Counted from the stretch's first letter, positions 44,698 through 53,224 are shown. The stretch is DNA of 64,000 nucleotides from Nocardioides szechwanensis (GCF_900103935.1 NZ_FNIC01000009.1:55952-119951), one strand, 5' to 3'. Program-made: numbers and translations. The notes: generated from the letters alone by a model not told the origin.

Positions 44698-45144
44698 TCA
44701 GTCGTGGTGTTCGGAGTGCTCGGGGTCGATCTGACTCGGTGCGGGTTCCTGCTGGTCGGTGCCGCTGATGGCGGGGCCGATGACGAATGCTGAAAGCGAG
44801 AACATGACCGCGAACACCGCAACCGCCACGGTGGGGGCCTTCCAGGTCCCGAACCTGCGGTGGAGGCGGCGCAGCATCGGCACCGAGAGGAGCAGGCCGA
44901 GAGCCCCGAACACCAGGTTTCCGCCTACTCCGGTCACCAGGGCGGCACCAGCGAAGAAGCTGACGTGGTGCAGCAGGTGTGGCAGCAGTCCCATCACCGC
45001 ACCGACGGCCGCAGTGATGCCGCTCCACAGGGTTGCCAGCCGGCCGCGTCCTGCGGACGGGTCAGACGACAGGTCCAGCTGCGCCGTGGCATCTGGGACG
45101 GTGTCGCCGCTGTGGCTGGGGCTGTGGCTGTGGTCATGGGGCAT
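44698..45144 (-). CDS. membrane protein with His-rich termini
   Basis: 148 aa. The N-terminus is MPHDHSHSPSHSG, the C-terminus ends HSEHHD, and two to three hydrophobic helices lie between residues ~40 and 130. The His clusters at both ends could bind copper or zinc. It starts 4 bp after the multicopper oxidase stop and so is the last gene of that operon. I know such proteins only as unnamed neighbours of copper oxidases and heavy-metal ATPases; transport or metal buffering is possible. Confidence 0.7.
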   Translation of the reverse strand: MPHDHSHSPSHSGDTVPDATAQLDLSSDPSAGRGRLATLWSGITAAVGAVMGLLPHLLHHVSFFAGAALVTGVGGNLVFGALGLLLSVPMLRRLHRRFGTWKAPTVAVAVFAVMFSLSAFVIGPAISGTDQQEPAPSQIDPEHSEHHD

Positions 45145-45148
45145 CGGG

Positions 45149-46699
45149 TCAGCCTCCGCTGCGGTAGGACAGGGTCGTCATCATCCCGGTCTCGGCGTGG
45201 TAGATGTTGTGACAGTGCACGGCCCACTGGCCGGGGTTGTCGGCGTCAACATCGACCTCGAGTGCCTGCATGGGGCGCACGATGACGGTGTCTTTGCGTG
45301 CGCCTCCGTCGACGAGACCGAACGTGTGGCCGTGCAGGTGCATCGGGTGGAACATCATGGTCTGGTTCACGAACCGGAGCCGTACCCGCTCTCCGGCACT
45401 GACCGATAGGGGCGTGGCGTCCGGGAACGACTCTCCGTTGATGGTCCACCGGTAAGGCGCCATCGATCCGCCGAGCGCCAGGTCGTATCGCCGGTCCACG
45501 CCGCGTCCACCCAGGCGCACCGACGCGGCGCCCGAGAGGTCGCTGCCCAACAGGGTTCGCCGCCCCAGCTCCGGCACTCCGACGTCGCGGGCGGGGCGTC
45601 CCCCGGGGCTGGTGCGGACCAGCGCGAGCGCGCGGCCTGTCTTGCCCTCGGCTGCGGCAACCAGGGGGAAGACGCCGTCGGCGAGGTCGATCGTGACGTC
45701 GACCCGTTCTCCCATGCCGATCAGTAGCGCGTCGGTGGACACCGGCATGACGGGGAAGCCGTCGCAGTGCGAGACGGTCATGCGGTGTCCACCGACGGCA
45801 ACCCGGAACGCCGTGTCGGATCCGGCGTTGACGAAGCGGATGCGGACCCGTTGCCCGGGTCGGCCGGTGAAGGTATGAGGCGCCGAGGGCGTGCGGCCGT
45901 TGATCAGGTAGTACGGGTAGTCGACGTCGCCGGCGCCGCCCAGCATGAGTGACTGCATGCCCTCGGCCATCCCGCCCATCCCCGAACCGTGGTCCGTCCC
46001 ACCCATCGACCGGCCCATCGAGCCGTGGTCCATACCGCCCATGGCTCCGCCTGAGGTGCTGGTGGCCTTCTGGAGGTCGGCGAGGACCTGGTCGGGGGTG
46101 CGGCCGGTGCCGTCGACCCAGTCATCGAGCACGACGATCCACTCGTCGTCGTACCCGCCGGGCTCCGCGGGGTCGTCCACGATGAGCACGCCGTACAGGC
46201 CGCGGTCCAGCTGTACGCCCGAGTGCGGGTGATAGAAGTACGTGCCCGGGTCGGGGGCGATGAACTCGTAGTTGAACGACCCGCCGGCGGGGATGGGGTC
46301 CTGGGTCAGGTGGGGGACACCGTCCATGTCGTTGCGCAGCGCAAGGCCGTGCCAGTGCACGCTCGTCTCGACCGGAAGCTGGTTGTCCACCGTGACCTGC
46401 AGCAGATCGCCTGCGCGTGCTCGCAACAGCGGACCGGGGACCTGCTCGCCGTAGGCCCAGGTATCGACGCTCTGGCCGCCGAGGTCGACCGTCACCGGTC
46501 GAGCAGTCAGACCCGCGGTAACGACCCGGCGACCGGCGACGCGGCGCGCCCGCTCGGCGGCCGCGACCGCGGGCGAATCGGGCCCGATCAGCGCGAGCGT
46601 TCTGGGGTCGGTCGAACAGGCGGCGACGCTGCCAACGGCAGCGACTCCGACCAGACCGACGGTCCCGTGGAGAACGGTGCGTCGCGACAGTGACGGCAA
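45149..46699 (-). CDS. multicopper oxidase, CueO-like, Tat lipoprotein
   Basis: 516 aa. The N-terminus SLSRRTVLHGTVGLVGVAAVGSVAAC combines a twin-Arg signal with a lipobox Cys at 29, so the enzyme is exported folded and lipid-anchored. Copper ligands: HWHG at 115-118, HPHSG, HPMHLHGH and HCHNIYHAETGMM near the C-terminus. A Met/His/Gly-rich insert (GGAMGGMDHGSMGRSMGG) resembles the Met-rich segment of CueO. It should oxidise Cu(I) to the less toxic Cu(II) outside the cell. Second gene of a three-gene operon after the SHOCT protein. Confidence 0.94.
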   Translation of the reverse strand: MPSLSRRTVLHGTVGLVGVAAVGSVAACSTDPRTLALIGPDSPAVAAAERARRVAGRRVVTAGLTARPVTVDLGGQSVDTWAYGEQVPGPLLRARAGDLLQVTVDNQLPVETSVHWHGLALRNDMDGVPHLTQDPIPAGGSFNYEFIAPDPGTYFYHPHSGVQLDRGLYGVLIVDDPAEPGGYDDEWIVVLDDWVDGTGRTPDQVLADLQKATSTSGGAMGGMDHGSMGRSMGGTDHGSGMGGMAEGMQSLMLGGAGDVDYPYYLINGRTPSAPHTFTGRPGQRVRIRFVNAGSDTAFRVAVGGHRMTVSHCDGFPVMPVSTDALLIGMGERVDVTIDLADGVFPLVAAAEGKTGRALALVRTSPGGRPARDVGVPELGRRTLLGSDLSGAASVRLGGRGVDRRYDLALGGSMAPYRWTINGESFPDATPLSVSAGERVRLRFVNQTMMFHPMHLHGHTFGLVDGGARKDTVIVRPMQALEVDVDADNPGQWAVHCHNIYHAETGMMTTLSYRSGG

Positions 46700-46747
46700 A
46701 ACGACCTCCTCTGCGAGGGTGCGGCTAGACGGGGATCAGGGACGTTG

Positions 46748-46993
46748 TCAGTGATGCGCTGCGCGGAGCACGTCAGCCCGGGCGTGGTACTCGACCTCGT
46801 CGATCTCGCCCCGGGCGAACCGGTCATCGAGGATGTCCAGCGGGTCATGGTTCGCGGCCCGGGTGCCCTGCGACTCGGTGCTCCGGAAGAGCACGACCAC
46901 GGCCCACACCACCAAACCCCAGAAGGCAACCATCCCGAGCGCCATGCCCAGCCAACCGCCCCAGCCCATCCCGTCGTGGTACCAACCCATCAT
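46748..46993 (-). CDS. SHOCT-domain small membrane protein
   Basis: 81 aa from the ATG at 46993 with AAGGAG nine bases upstream. A Met/Trp/Gly-rich start (MMGWYHDGMGWGGWLGM), one hydrophobic helix, and a C-terminal SHOCT motif PLDILDDRFARGEIDEVEYHAR. SHOCT segments usually mediate oligomer contacts. It leads the multicopper oxidase operon, and its promoter contains CopR-like box B. The N-terminal Met and His could sense or hold copper, though this is inference. Confidence 0.82.
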   Translation of the reverse strand: MMGWYHDGMGWGGWLGMALGMVAFWGLVVWAVVVLFRSTESQGTRAANHDPLDILDDRFARGEIDEVEYHARADVLRAAHH

Positions 46994-47058
46994 GGTCCTC
47001 AGCTCCTTTTGTGGTGTGAGCTCCACTGTCGGCGGCGAACCAGGGGCTCGGGGTCGCC

Positions 47059-47080
47059 GTTCGATGAAGGTTCACTGAAG
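47059..47080 (-). promoter_or_regulatory. CopR-like tandem box B
   Basis: Minus strand half-sites CTTCAGTGAAC and CTTCATCGAAC adjoin. The site lies 66 bp before the SHOCT/multicopper oxidase operon and 38-60 bp upstream of the response regulator gene on the other strand, so it could control both and allow autoregulation. Confidence 0.7.
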
Positions 47081-47117
47081 AAGGGCCACCTGAGCGCCCG
47101 CTCCCACGGATCGCGGC

Positions 47118-47900
47118 ATGCGGGCTGTCACGATGGACGGCATGGAACGTGACGTCGGCGCCCCCGCAAGTCCAGCCGCGGCGGCGGGCACATCGAAGCC
47201 GGCCTCTGGGCTGCGAGCGCTCGTAGTCGAGGACGAAATCAACCTCGCCCGACTCGTGGGCAGCTACCTGGAGCGCGACGGGTTCGAGACGACCCTCGCG
47301 CACGACGGACTGCAGGCGGTCCTCCTCGCTCGCGAGGTGGACCCCGACGTGGTGGTCCTCGACCTGGGTCTGCCGAGCCTGGACGGGGTCGAGGTGTGCC
47401 GGCAGATTCGCACGTTCAGCGACGCCTACGTCGTTATGCTGACCGCCCGCAGTGATGAGATCGATACGCTCATCGGCCTTTCGGTAGGTGCCGACGACTA
47501 CGTCACGAAACCTTTCAGCCCGCGCGAGCTGATGGCCCGCATCCAGGCCATGCTGCGGCGCCCACGAGTAGCGCAAGGCGCGAAGCACCAGCCAGACGAC
47601 CTGGCGTTCGGCGACTTGAAAGTCGATGTGCGGGGCCGCGACGTCTGGCTGCGCGGTGAACCGGTTGCGCTGACCCGCACCGAGTTCGACCTGTTGGCGG
47701 CACTTGCCGAGCAGCCCCGGCTGGCGTTCAGCCGCCGCCAGCTCATCGAACACGTCTGGGGTCAGACATGGGTGGGGGACGAGCACCTGGTCGATGTCCA
47801 CATCGGCCATCTGCGTCGCAAGCTCGGCGACGACGCCATGGAGGGACGGTTCGTCCGAACCGTGCGCGGTGTCGGTTACCGGATGGGCACGGGCGAATGA
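47118..47900 (+). CDS. copR: OmpR-family response regulator, CopR-like
   Basis: 260 aa; a second in-frame ATG at 47142 is possible. Receiver domain: Glu38-Asp39 acidic pair, phosphoacceptor Asp82 in VVVLDLGLPSLDG, Thr in VVMLTAR and Lys in VTKPFSPRELM. The C-terminal winged helix ends with VDVHIGHLRRKLGDD and VRTVRGVGYRM. It is translated in an ATGA overlap with the sensor kinase. Position inside the copper island, and five matching tandem boxes at island promoters, support a copper-responsive role; the symbol is therefore by context. Confidence 0.88.
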   Translation: MRAVTMDGMERDVGAPASPAAAAGTSKPASGLRALVVEDEINLARLVGSYLERDGFETTLAHDGLQAVLLAREVDPDVVVLDLGLPSLDGVEVCRQIRTFSDAYVVMLTARSDEIDTLIGLSVGADDYVTKPFSPRELMARIQAMLRRPRVAQGAKHQPDDLAFGDLKVDVRGRDVWLRGEPVALTRTEFDLLAALAEQPRLAFSRRQLIEHVWGQTWVGDEHLVDVHIGHLRRKLGDDAMEGRFVRTVRGVGYRMGTGE

Positions 47901-49006
47901 CCCGGGGCACGGCGGGGCGTGGCCCGCGGTTCGCCACCAGGCTGCTGCTTGCCCAGTCCCTCGTCCTCGTTGCCGGTGCACTGACCATCTGGTTGGTGGC
48001 CTCCGTCGTCGGGCCGAGCATCTTCCACGACCACCTGGAGCGCGCGGGCGACACGCACAGCGCGGAGGAGACCAAGCACGTCGAGGAAGCCTTTGCCTCC
48101 GCCCTGCTCGTATCGATCAGCGTGGCCCTCGTCGCTGCGGTCGCCGCCGCACTCGCCGTGTCGTGGTATTTCAGTCGCCGCATCCAACGCTCCATCGACC
48201 ACGTCGCCGAGGCCTCCACCCGGATCGCCGCAGGCCGCTACGACACCCACGTTGACGACCCCGGCCTCGGCACCGAGTTCGCCACCCTCGCCGGCACGTA
48301 CAACAAGCTCGCTGACCGCCTCGAGGCCACAGAGACCACCCGACGTCGGATGCTCGCCGACCTCGCCCACGAGATGCGCACGCCCTTGGCGACCATCGAC
48401 GCCCACCTCGAAGCGATCGAGGATGGCGTACGTCACCTGGACTCCGACACCATCACCGTGCTGCGGTCCTCGACCCAACGGCTACGGCGCCTCGCCGAAG
48501 ACATCGGGGCCGTCTCCCACGCTGAGGAAGGCAACCTGAGCCTGGACTCACACCTGATGGACGCGGCCGATCTCGCCGCTACGGCCGCGGACGCGGCCCG
48601 CGACCGCTACGAGAGCAAGGGTGTCCGACTGAATACCCACCTACCACCTGCGGGCGGGGTGAACGTCGACCCGGACCGGATCGGGCAGGTGCTCGCCAAC
48701 CTCATCGACAACGCGCTACGCCACACCCCGAGCGGAGGCAGCGTGACTGTGTCCTGTCGACGCATCGGCCACTGGGTGGAGTACGCCGTGGCCGACACCG
48801 GCGACGGCATCGCCGCAGAGCATCTGCCCCACGTCTTCGACCGGTTCTACCGGGTCGACACCGCCCGCGACCGCACCCACGGCGGCTCCGGCATTGGCCT
48901 AGCCATCGCCAAGGCCCTCATCGGGGCCCACGGCGGTGGCATCTTCGCCACCAGCGCGGGACCGGGACACGGCAGCGCCTTCACCGTCCGCCTGCCCTCG
49001 GCGTGA
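47897..49006 (+). CDS. copS: sensor histidine kinase, CopS-like
   Basis: 369 aa from the ATG overlapping the regulator stop. Two transmembrane helices (about residues 13-35 and 65-95) enclose a very short outer loop with FHDHLERAGDTHSAEETKH, whose His residues could contact metal. A HAMP segment follows, then the phosphorylation motif DLAHEMRTPLATI, the N box NLIDNALRHTP, and DTGDGI and GSGIGLAI. The sensory loop is only ~30 residues, much shorter than in E. coli CusS, so sensing may use the membrane boundary. Confidence 0.86.
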   Translation: MTRGTAGRGPRFATRLLLAQSLVLVAGALTIWLVASVVGPSIFHDHLERAGDTHSAEETKHVEEAFASALLVSISVALVAAVAAALAVSWYFSRRIQRSIDHVAEASTRIAAGRYDTHVDDPGLGTEFATLAGTYNKLADRLEATETTRRRMLADLAHEMRTPLATIDAHLEAIEDGVRHLDSDTITVLRSSTQRLRRLAEDIGAVSHAEEGNLSLDSHLMDAADLAATAADAARDRYESKGVRLNTHLPPAGGVNVDPDRIGQVLANLIDNALRHTPSGGSVTVSCRRIGHWVEYAVADTGDGIAAEHLPHVFDRFYRVDTARDRTHGGSGIGLAIAKALIGAHGGGIFATSAGPGHGSAFTVRLPSA

Positions 49007-49030
49007 GGTCGGCAGCAATCCAGATCGCAG

Positions 49031-49345
49031 TCAGCGGTACTTCCGGGAGCGCAGCACCTGAGTCAGCTGCTGCCTGCTCGGCGAACCGGCCAACCCGGTC
49101 TCCGTGGGGTACAACCGGCATGCCAGTCCGACGGCCGCGTTCGGGTCAGCGAACGGGTCCACCCCGTCCACGAGCACGGTCGGGGATCCGTGGAACGAGA
49201 GCGCTGCTGCCTCCTCGGGCGTCTCCACCCGCTGGAGTACGAGCTTGTCTGACGCCACGCCCAACTCGCCCATGACGTCCAAGAGCAGGCTCTCCGTGGT
49301 CTTCCAGTTGGGACAGCCGTCGAAGTACAGCAGGGCCACATCCAT
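49031..49345 (-). CDS. thioredoxin-fold small protein with single Cys
   Basis: 104 aa from the ATG at 49345. The start DVALLYFDGCPNWKTTESLL shows the thioredoxin-like first strand and helix with a single Cys11 in place of a CxxC pair. The cis-Pro region GSPTVLVDGVDPF is present. Related small proteins lie in mercury and arsenic operons and in copper islands of actinobacteria. It may bind or reduce a metal or a thiol. It is convergent with copS and divergent from the glutaredoxin-like operon. Confidence 0.75.
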   Translation of the reverse strand: MDVALLYFDGCPNWKTTESLLLDVMGELGVASDKLVLQRVETPEEAAALSFHGSPTVLVDGVDPFADPNAAVGLACRLYPTETGLAGSPSRQQLTQVLRSRKYR

Positions 49346-49427
49346 GCCCCCAGTGTGCCGCGCGACTGGTGGACCAGTGCCACGCGTCATCGAGAACCCG
49401 AACGAGCGTGACTTTCGTCCCACGCGC

Positions 49428-49449
49428 CTTCACCGAACCTTCATCGAAC
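49428..49449 (+). promoter_or_regulatory. CopR-like tandem box C (best example)
   Basis: Plus-strand half-sites CTTCACCGAAC and CTTCATCGAAC adjoin, differing at one base. It lies 76 bp upstream of the glutaredoxin-like gene and 83 bp from the divergent thioredoxin-fold gene. Confidence 0.72.
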
Positions 49450-49524
49450 CGTCGGCGGAACGCCGAGGCGGCGCGCGGATCCTCGTGGACAGCGACGTCG
49501 GTACGTAGCAGAAGGGAGCCAACG

Positions 49525-49869
49525 ATGGTCGGCTCAGCCAGCAAGCAGCCACCGCGGGACGCGCCTCCCGCGGTCCTGGTGACAGTCGTGGAGTCCGAGG
49601 CCTGCCACTTCTGCGTTGACGCGCACCGAGTGCTCGTCGCCCTCGCGGTCGACTTCCCACTGGTCGTGGACTCCGTCGACATCCGCTCGGAGACCGGGCG
49701 TCAGCTGATGGCGCGGCACCGGGCCGTCATGAGCCCGCTGGTCCTGATCGACGGGGCCTTCTTCAGCAACGGCCGGCTCCCTCGACGCAAGCTCGCCAAG
49801 CTTCTCCGCCAACGCTTCGGCACCCCCACGGGCGTTCAGTCAGCTCGAAGCGGAGGCACTCATGGGTGA
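49525..49869 (+). CDS. glutaredoxin-like protein
   Basis: 114 aa from the ATG at 49525 with GAAGGGAG upstream. The redox motif ESEACHFCVDAH has Cys27 and Cys30, preceded by the first strand VLVTVVE, and the cis-Pro region is MSPLVLIDGAFF. It overlaps the following ccdA gene by eight bases. In this operon it could reduce thiols in the cytoplasm or hand electrons to the membrane reductase CcdA. It is induced, by inference, through CopR-like box C. Confidence 0.82.
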   Translation: MVGSASKQPPRDAPPAVLVTVVESEACHFCVDAHRVLVALAVDFPLVVDSVDIRSETGRQLMARHRAVMSPLVLIDGAFFSNGRLPRRKLAKLLRQRFGTPTGVQSARSGGTHG

Positions 49870-50848
49870 CCTGCTCACCACAGGCTCCGTGCTCGCCGCG
49901 TTCTTCGCCGGTGGCGTCGCGCTCTTCGCGCCCTGCTGCATCGTCTTCCTCGCCCCGTCCTACCTCGCAGTCGCGGTCAAGAACCGCCGCTGGCGTCTCC
50001 TTCCCCTCACCTTCGTCTTCGCAGCGGGCCTGGCTCTTGTGCTGGTCCCGATCACGCTCGGCATGAGCCTGGTCGCATCCGCGATCGCGAACTACCACCA
50101 AACCCTCTACTACGCCGGCGGCCTGCTGATGCTCGCGCTGGCGCTCCTCAGCCTGTCCGGGAAGATGTTGAGCCTGCCGTCGTTCCTGCGTGCCCCCGAC
50201 ACCCGTCGCGGTGACGCCGGCAGTTTCTTCGCCCTCGGGGTCTTCTCCGGCATCGCCAGCTCCTGCTGCGCCCCGGTGCTGGCTGGGGTGATGACCCTCT
50301 CCGCGCTCTCCGGTTCCGCACTGGGCGGCATCACCCTGGGCCTTGCCTACACCTTCGGAATGGTGTTCCCGCTCTTCGTGATGGCGCTCGTGTGGGACCG
50401 GTACCGGCTCGGCGAGCGGCGGTTCCTGCAGGCCAAGCCCATCCGGTTCAGGATCGTCGGGAAGATCCTGGCAACCAACACCGTCAACCTGGCCGTCGCA
50501 GCCGCCTTCGCGGCCATGGGCGGTTTCGTGATCTACCTCGCTGGCTCAGAGCAGATGACCGGCGGCCCCGGGTTCCAGGTCACCCTCGGCAACGGCCTCG
50601 AACGCGTCTTCACCCGCTTCGCGGCCTGGACCGACCCCGTCCCCGAGCCCGTCCTCGGCCTCGCGGTCCTCGCGCTGGCCGCTGTGTTCGTCACCGCCAC
50701 CCTGCGTGACCACCGACGCCACCCACCCGGCGACGACGACCCGAGGGTCGACGCGTTAGACGACCACTCGGGATGCCACGGCGCATCGCAGGCTCCGGCG
50801 TCGCCTCGAAGCGCCGCGGATCTTGACCCCACCGACCACCAGCACTGA
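49862..50848 (+). CDS. ccdA: CcdA-type thiol:disulfide transmembrane reductase
   Basis: 328 aa. The DsbD-beta/CcdA core shows six to eight helices, with redox Cys in FAPCCIVFLAPSY and in SGIASSCCAPVLAG, each a doublet CC rather than a single Cys. The C-terminal ~50 residues form a polar His/Asp-rich tail (DDHSGCHG, DLDPTDHQH) that could bind metal. It should carry reducing power outward to the redoxin encoded next. Doublet Cys and a His tail are not found in textbook CcdA. Confidence 0.86.
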   Translation: MGDLLTTGSVLAAFFAGGVALFAPCCIVFLAPSYLAVAVKNRRWRLLPLTFVFAAGLALVLVPITLGMSLVASAIANYHQTLYYAGGLLMLALALLSLSGKMLSLPSFLRAPDTRRGDAGSFFALGVFSGIASSCCAPVLAGVMTLSALSGSALGGITLGLAYTFGMVFPLFVMALVWDRYRLGERRFLQAKPIRFRIVGKILATNTVNLAVAAAFAAMGGFVIYLAGSEQMTGGPGFQVTLGNGLERVFTRFAAWTDPVPEPVLGLAVLALAAVFVTATLRDHRRHPPGDDDPRVDALDDHSGCHGASQAPASPRSAADLDPTDHQH

Positions 50849-50875
50849 ACTGCCCCGCACCGAAGGAGACCCGAG

Positions 50876-51499
50876 ATGTCACACAAGGCCGCGGACAGGT
50901 CCCGCGCCGAACGCGCCCAAGCAGCCGCCGCCGAGAACGTGCGACAGCGCCGGCGCCGGCGCCTTCGATGGGGGGCCATGATCACCCTTGCTGCGGTACT
51001 GGTGGCCGTCGTAACCGCGATGATGCTCACCTCACGTCCCACTACCTCCGAGGCCACCCGCACCGCACCCGACTTCACCCTCACCGACACCGCCGGCGTC
51101 ACCCACACCCTGGCCGATCACCGCGGAGAGAACGTGGTGCTGTACTTCAGCGAAGGCGCGGGTTGCCAGTCCTGCATCGTCCAGATGGGCGAGCTCGAGA
51201 GGAAGGCCGCCGAGCTGGCCGAGGCCAACATCACTGTCCTTCCCATCGTCATGAACACCCGGGACCAGATCCTTCGCGACATGAAGACCAATAGCGTCAC
51301 CACGCCGTTCCTGCTGGACGACGGCACCGTGGCCCAGGCCTACGGCACCCTCGGCAACGGCATGCATGCGGGACTGCCCGGCCACAGCTTCGTCCTCATC
51401 GACACCGAAGGTCAGCAACGCTGGAACGGCGAGTATCCGTCCATGTGGCTCGATCCTGCGGAACTCCTCAACGAGATCCGCGACCGCCTGGACGCCTAG
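50876..51499 (+). CDS. membrane-anchored AhpC/TlpA-like redoxin
   Basis: 207 aa from an ATG with AAGGAG upstream. A basic N-terminus and one helix (residues ~33-52) anchor it outside. The thioredoxin-fold part begins APDFTLTDTAGVTHTL, with the active site EGAGCQSCIVQM (CxxC) and cis-Pro near GLPGHSFVLI. It is the likely outer partner of CcdA and may keep copper-binding thiols or cytochrome/copper sites reduced, or remove peroxides. Third gene of the box-C operon. Confidence 0.85.
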   Translation: MSHKAADRSRAERAQAAAAENVRQRRRRRLRWGAMITLAAVLVAVVTAMMLTSRPTTSEATRTAPDFTLTDTAGVTHTLADHRGENVVLYFSEGAGCQSCIVQMGELERKAAELAEANITVLPIVMNTRDQILRDMKTNSVTTPFLLDDGTVAQAYGTLGNGMHAGLPGHSFVLIDTEGQQRWNGEYPSMWLDPAELLNEIRDRLDA

Positions 51500-51555
51500 C
51501 GACCGATCAATCCAGTTGCCTGCGCGTCAACCGCCACCTCGAGGGGACTCTGCCC

Positions 51556-52761
51556 GTGAACAAGACCGCGAACTCCGACCGCGACCCCAGCTCAGCTCAC
51601 ACCGACCCGACCTCGAGGCGCCCCAGGCTCCTCCTCAGTGCCGCAGCGATAGGGCTTCTCGCGGCTGCCACTGTCACTGTCGTGGCCATCAACGGCGGCG
51701 GCGAGGGTGGCGAGGACTCGGAGCGTGACATCGCGGTCGCCGGGCACACCGGAATGGTGACCGGAACCGTTTGGGTCGCCAACGAGGAAGCCGGCACCCT
51801 CACCGCGATCGACGCGGCCACCAACCAGGTCGTCACCAGTCTGGAAGGCATCGAGGGCCCCCACAACGTGCAGATCGGGCCCGACGGAGCAACCCTGTGG
51901 ACTGTGAGCGGTCACGACTCATTCGCTGCCATGATCGACACCACCTCGATGCAGGTCCACGGCACCGTGCCCACCGGCGGATCCCCAGCCCACGTCGTCG
52001 TCACCCCCGACGGGGCGACCGCGTACACCACCAACGCCGAGGACGAGACCGTCACCGCCATCGACACCGCGACGATGAAGTCGGTCGCGACCATCCCGGC
52101 CGGTGCCGGACCTCACGGCCTCCGCCCGAGTCCCGACGGACGATGGATCTACGTCGCGAACGTGGCCGGCACCACCCTGAGCGTCATCGACACTTCCACC
52201 AACACCCTGGTGGACGACATCACCGTCGGAGAGTCCCCTGCCCAGGTCGCCTTCTCGCCGGACGGCCGCTTCGTCTACGCCTCCCTCAACGGCCAGGACG
52301 CGGTCGCCAAGGTCGACGTCGCACGTCGCCGACTGGTCGACACGCTCAAGGTCGGCGACGGTCCCATCCAGACGTTCGTCACCCCCGACAACCAGTACCT
52401 GCTCGTGGCCAACCAGGGAGACGAACGAGACCCGGGAACCACCGTGTCGCTCATCGACCTGGCTTCCTTCACTCTCGCCGGGGAGGTCGAGACGGGCGAA
52501 GGCGCCCACGGCATCGTCGTAGACCCCTCCGGCCGGCACGCCTACATCACGAACCTGTACGGCAACGACGTGGCAGTCCTGGACCTCGACACCCTCACCG
52601 TCGTAGCCAGGATCCCTGTCGGAGCCAAGCCCAACGGCATCAGCTTCTCCCCAGTCACCACCGCCGAGCAGCCTGCGACCACCCTTGATCTCCCAGCGGG
52701 ACACGCGACGGAGCCGGCGGAACATTCAGAGGGCACAGGTCACGACGGCGGAGCCCACTGA
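51556..52761 (+). CDS. membrane-anchored YVTN beta-propeller protein
   Basis: 401 aa from a GTG at 51556 with GAGGGG nine bases upstream. One N-terminal helix (LLLSAAAIGLLAAATVTVVAI) anchors it outside. Seven or so repeats follow in the YVTN style (TVWVANEEAGTLTAIDAATNQVV, AYTTNAEDETVTAIDTATMKSV, AYITNLYGNDVAVLDLDTL). A His-rich tail (EHSEGTGHDGGAH) ends the protein. Propellers of this class occur beside copper and nitrous-oxide enzymes; function is unproven. Last gene of the redox operon. Confidence 0.83.
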   Translation: MNKTANSDRDPSSAHTDPTSRRPRLLLSAAAIGLLAAATVTVVAINGGGEGGEDSERDIAVAGHTGMVTGTVWVANEEAGTLTAIDAATNQVVTSLEGIEGPHNVQIGPDGATLWTVSGHDSFAAMIDTTSMQVHGTVPTGGSPAHVVVTPDGATAYTTNAEDETVTAIDTATMKSVATIPAGAGPHGLRPSPDGRWIYVANVAGTTLSVIDTSTNTLVDDITVGESPAQVAFSPDGRFVYASLNGQDAVAKVDVARRRLVDTLKVGDGPIQTFVTPDNQYLLVANQGDERDPGTTVSLIDLASFTLAGEVETGEGAHGIVVDPSGRHAYITNLYGNDVAVLDLDTLTVVARIPVGAKPNGISFSPVTTAEQPATTLDLPAGHATEPAEHSEGTGHDGGAH

Positions 52762-52797
52762 CCTCCCCGGCGGCGCGGTGCATGCAGCCGCGGCCCG

Positions 52798-52819
52798 CCT
52801 CCATGAAGGTTCCATGAAG
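52798..52819 (-). promoter_or_regulatory. CopR-like tandem box D
   Basis: The half-sites CCTCCATGAAG and GTTCCATGAAG adjoin on the plus strand, i.e. CTTCATGGAAC and CTTCATGGAGG on the minus. The direction is opposite to the csoR gene it precedes, unlike boxes A, B, C and E. It lies 16 bp upstream of the csoR -35 element. Confidence 0.6.
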
Positions 52820-52834
52820 GGTCTCCGGCAACCC

Positions 52835-52862
52835 TTGCATAGGTACCCCGGGGGGGTACAGT
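52835..52862 (+). promoter_or_regulatory. csoR promoter with CsoR-type operator in the spacer
   Basis: A -35-like TTGCAT (52835-52840) and -10-like TACAGT (52857-52862) are 16 bp apart. Within and around the spacer, 52843-52859 forms a perfect palindrome, GTACCCC-GGG-GGGGTAC, the form bound by CsoR repressors. Repressor bound here would cover the promoter and be released by Cu(I), giving autoregulation of the csoR-copZ-copA operon. Confidence 0.72.
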
Positions 52863-52910
52863 GGAACTGGGTGGAAAAGCCAAGCACCCCCTAGTCCGAG
52901 GAGGCCCGTC

Positions 52911-53195
52911 ATGCACACGGAGCCTGGCTACATCACCGAGAAGCAGGCGATCCAGACCCGACTGCGCCGCATCGAGGGGCAGGTCCGGGGACTCCAGCGC
53001 CTAGTCGACGAAGAGACCTACTGCATCGACATCCTCACCCAGATCTCGGCTTCCACCAAGGCACTCGAGAGCGTCGCTCTACTGCTGCTCGACCAACACC
53101 TGCAGCACTGCCTGACCCACGCGCAGGACCCCGACGACACCCGACGCAAGCTCACCGAGGCCTCCGAAGCCATCGCACGACTCGTCCGCTCCTAA
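52911..53195 (+). CDS. csoR: copper-sensing repressor CsoR
   Basis: 94 aa from an ATG with GAGGAGG upstream. CsoR/RcnR fold: TRLRRIEGQVRGLQRLVDEETYC, DILTQISASTKALESVALLLL. The Cu(I) ligands are Cys38, His63 and Cys67 (the C-H-C set of CsoR), in YCIDIL and DQHLQHCL. It is a tetrameric helical repressor released from DNA by Cu(I). The palindromic operator lies in its own promoter, and copZ-like and two ATPase genes follow. Confidence 0.95.
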   Translation: MHTEPGYITEKQAIQTRLRRIEGQVRGLQRLVDEETYCIDILTQISASTKALESVALLLLDQHLQHCLTHAQDPDDTRRKLTEASEAIARLVRS

Positions 53196-53224
53196 CCACC
53201 ACATCAACGAAAAGGACACCAACC

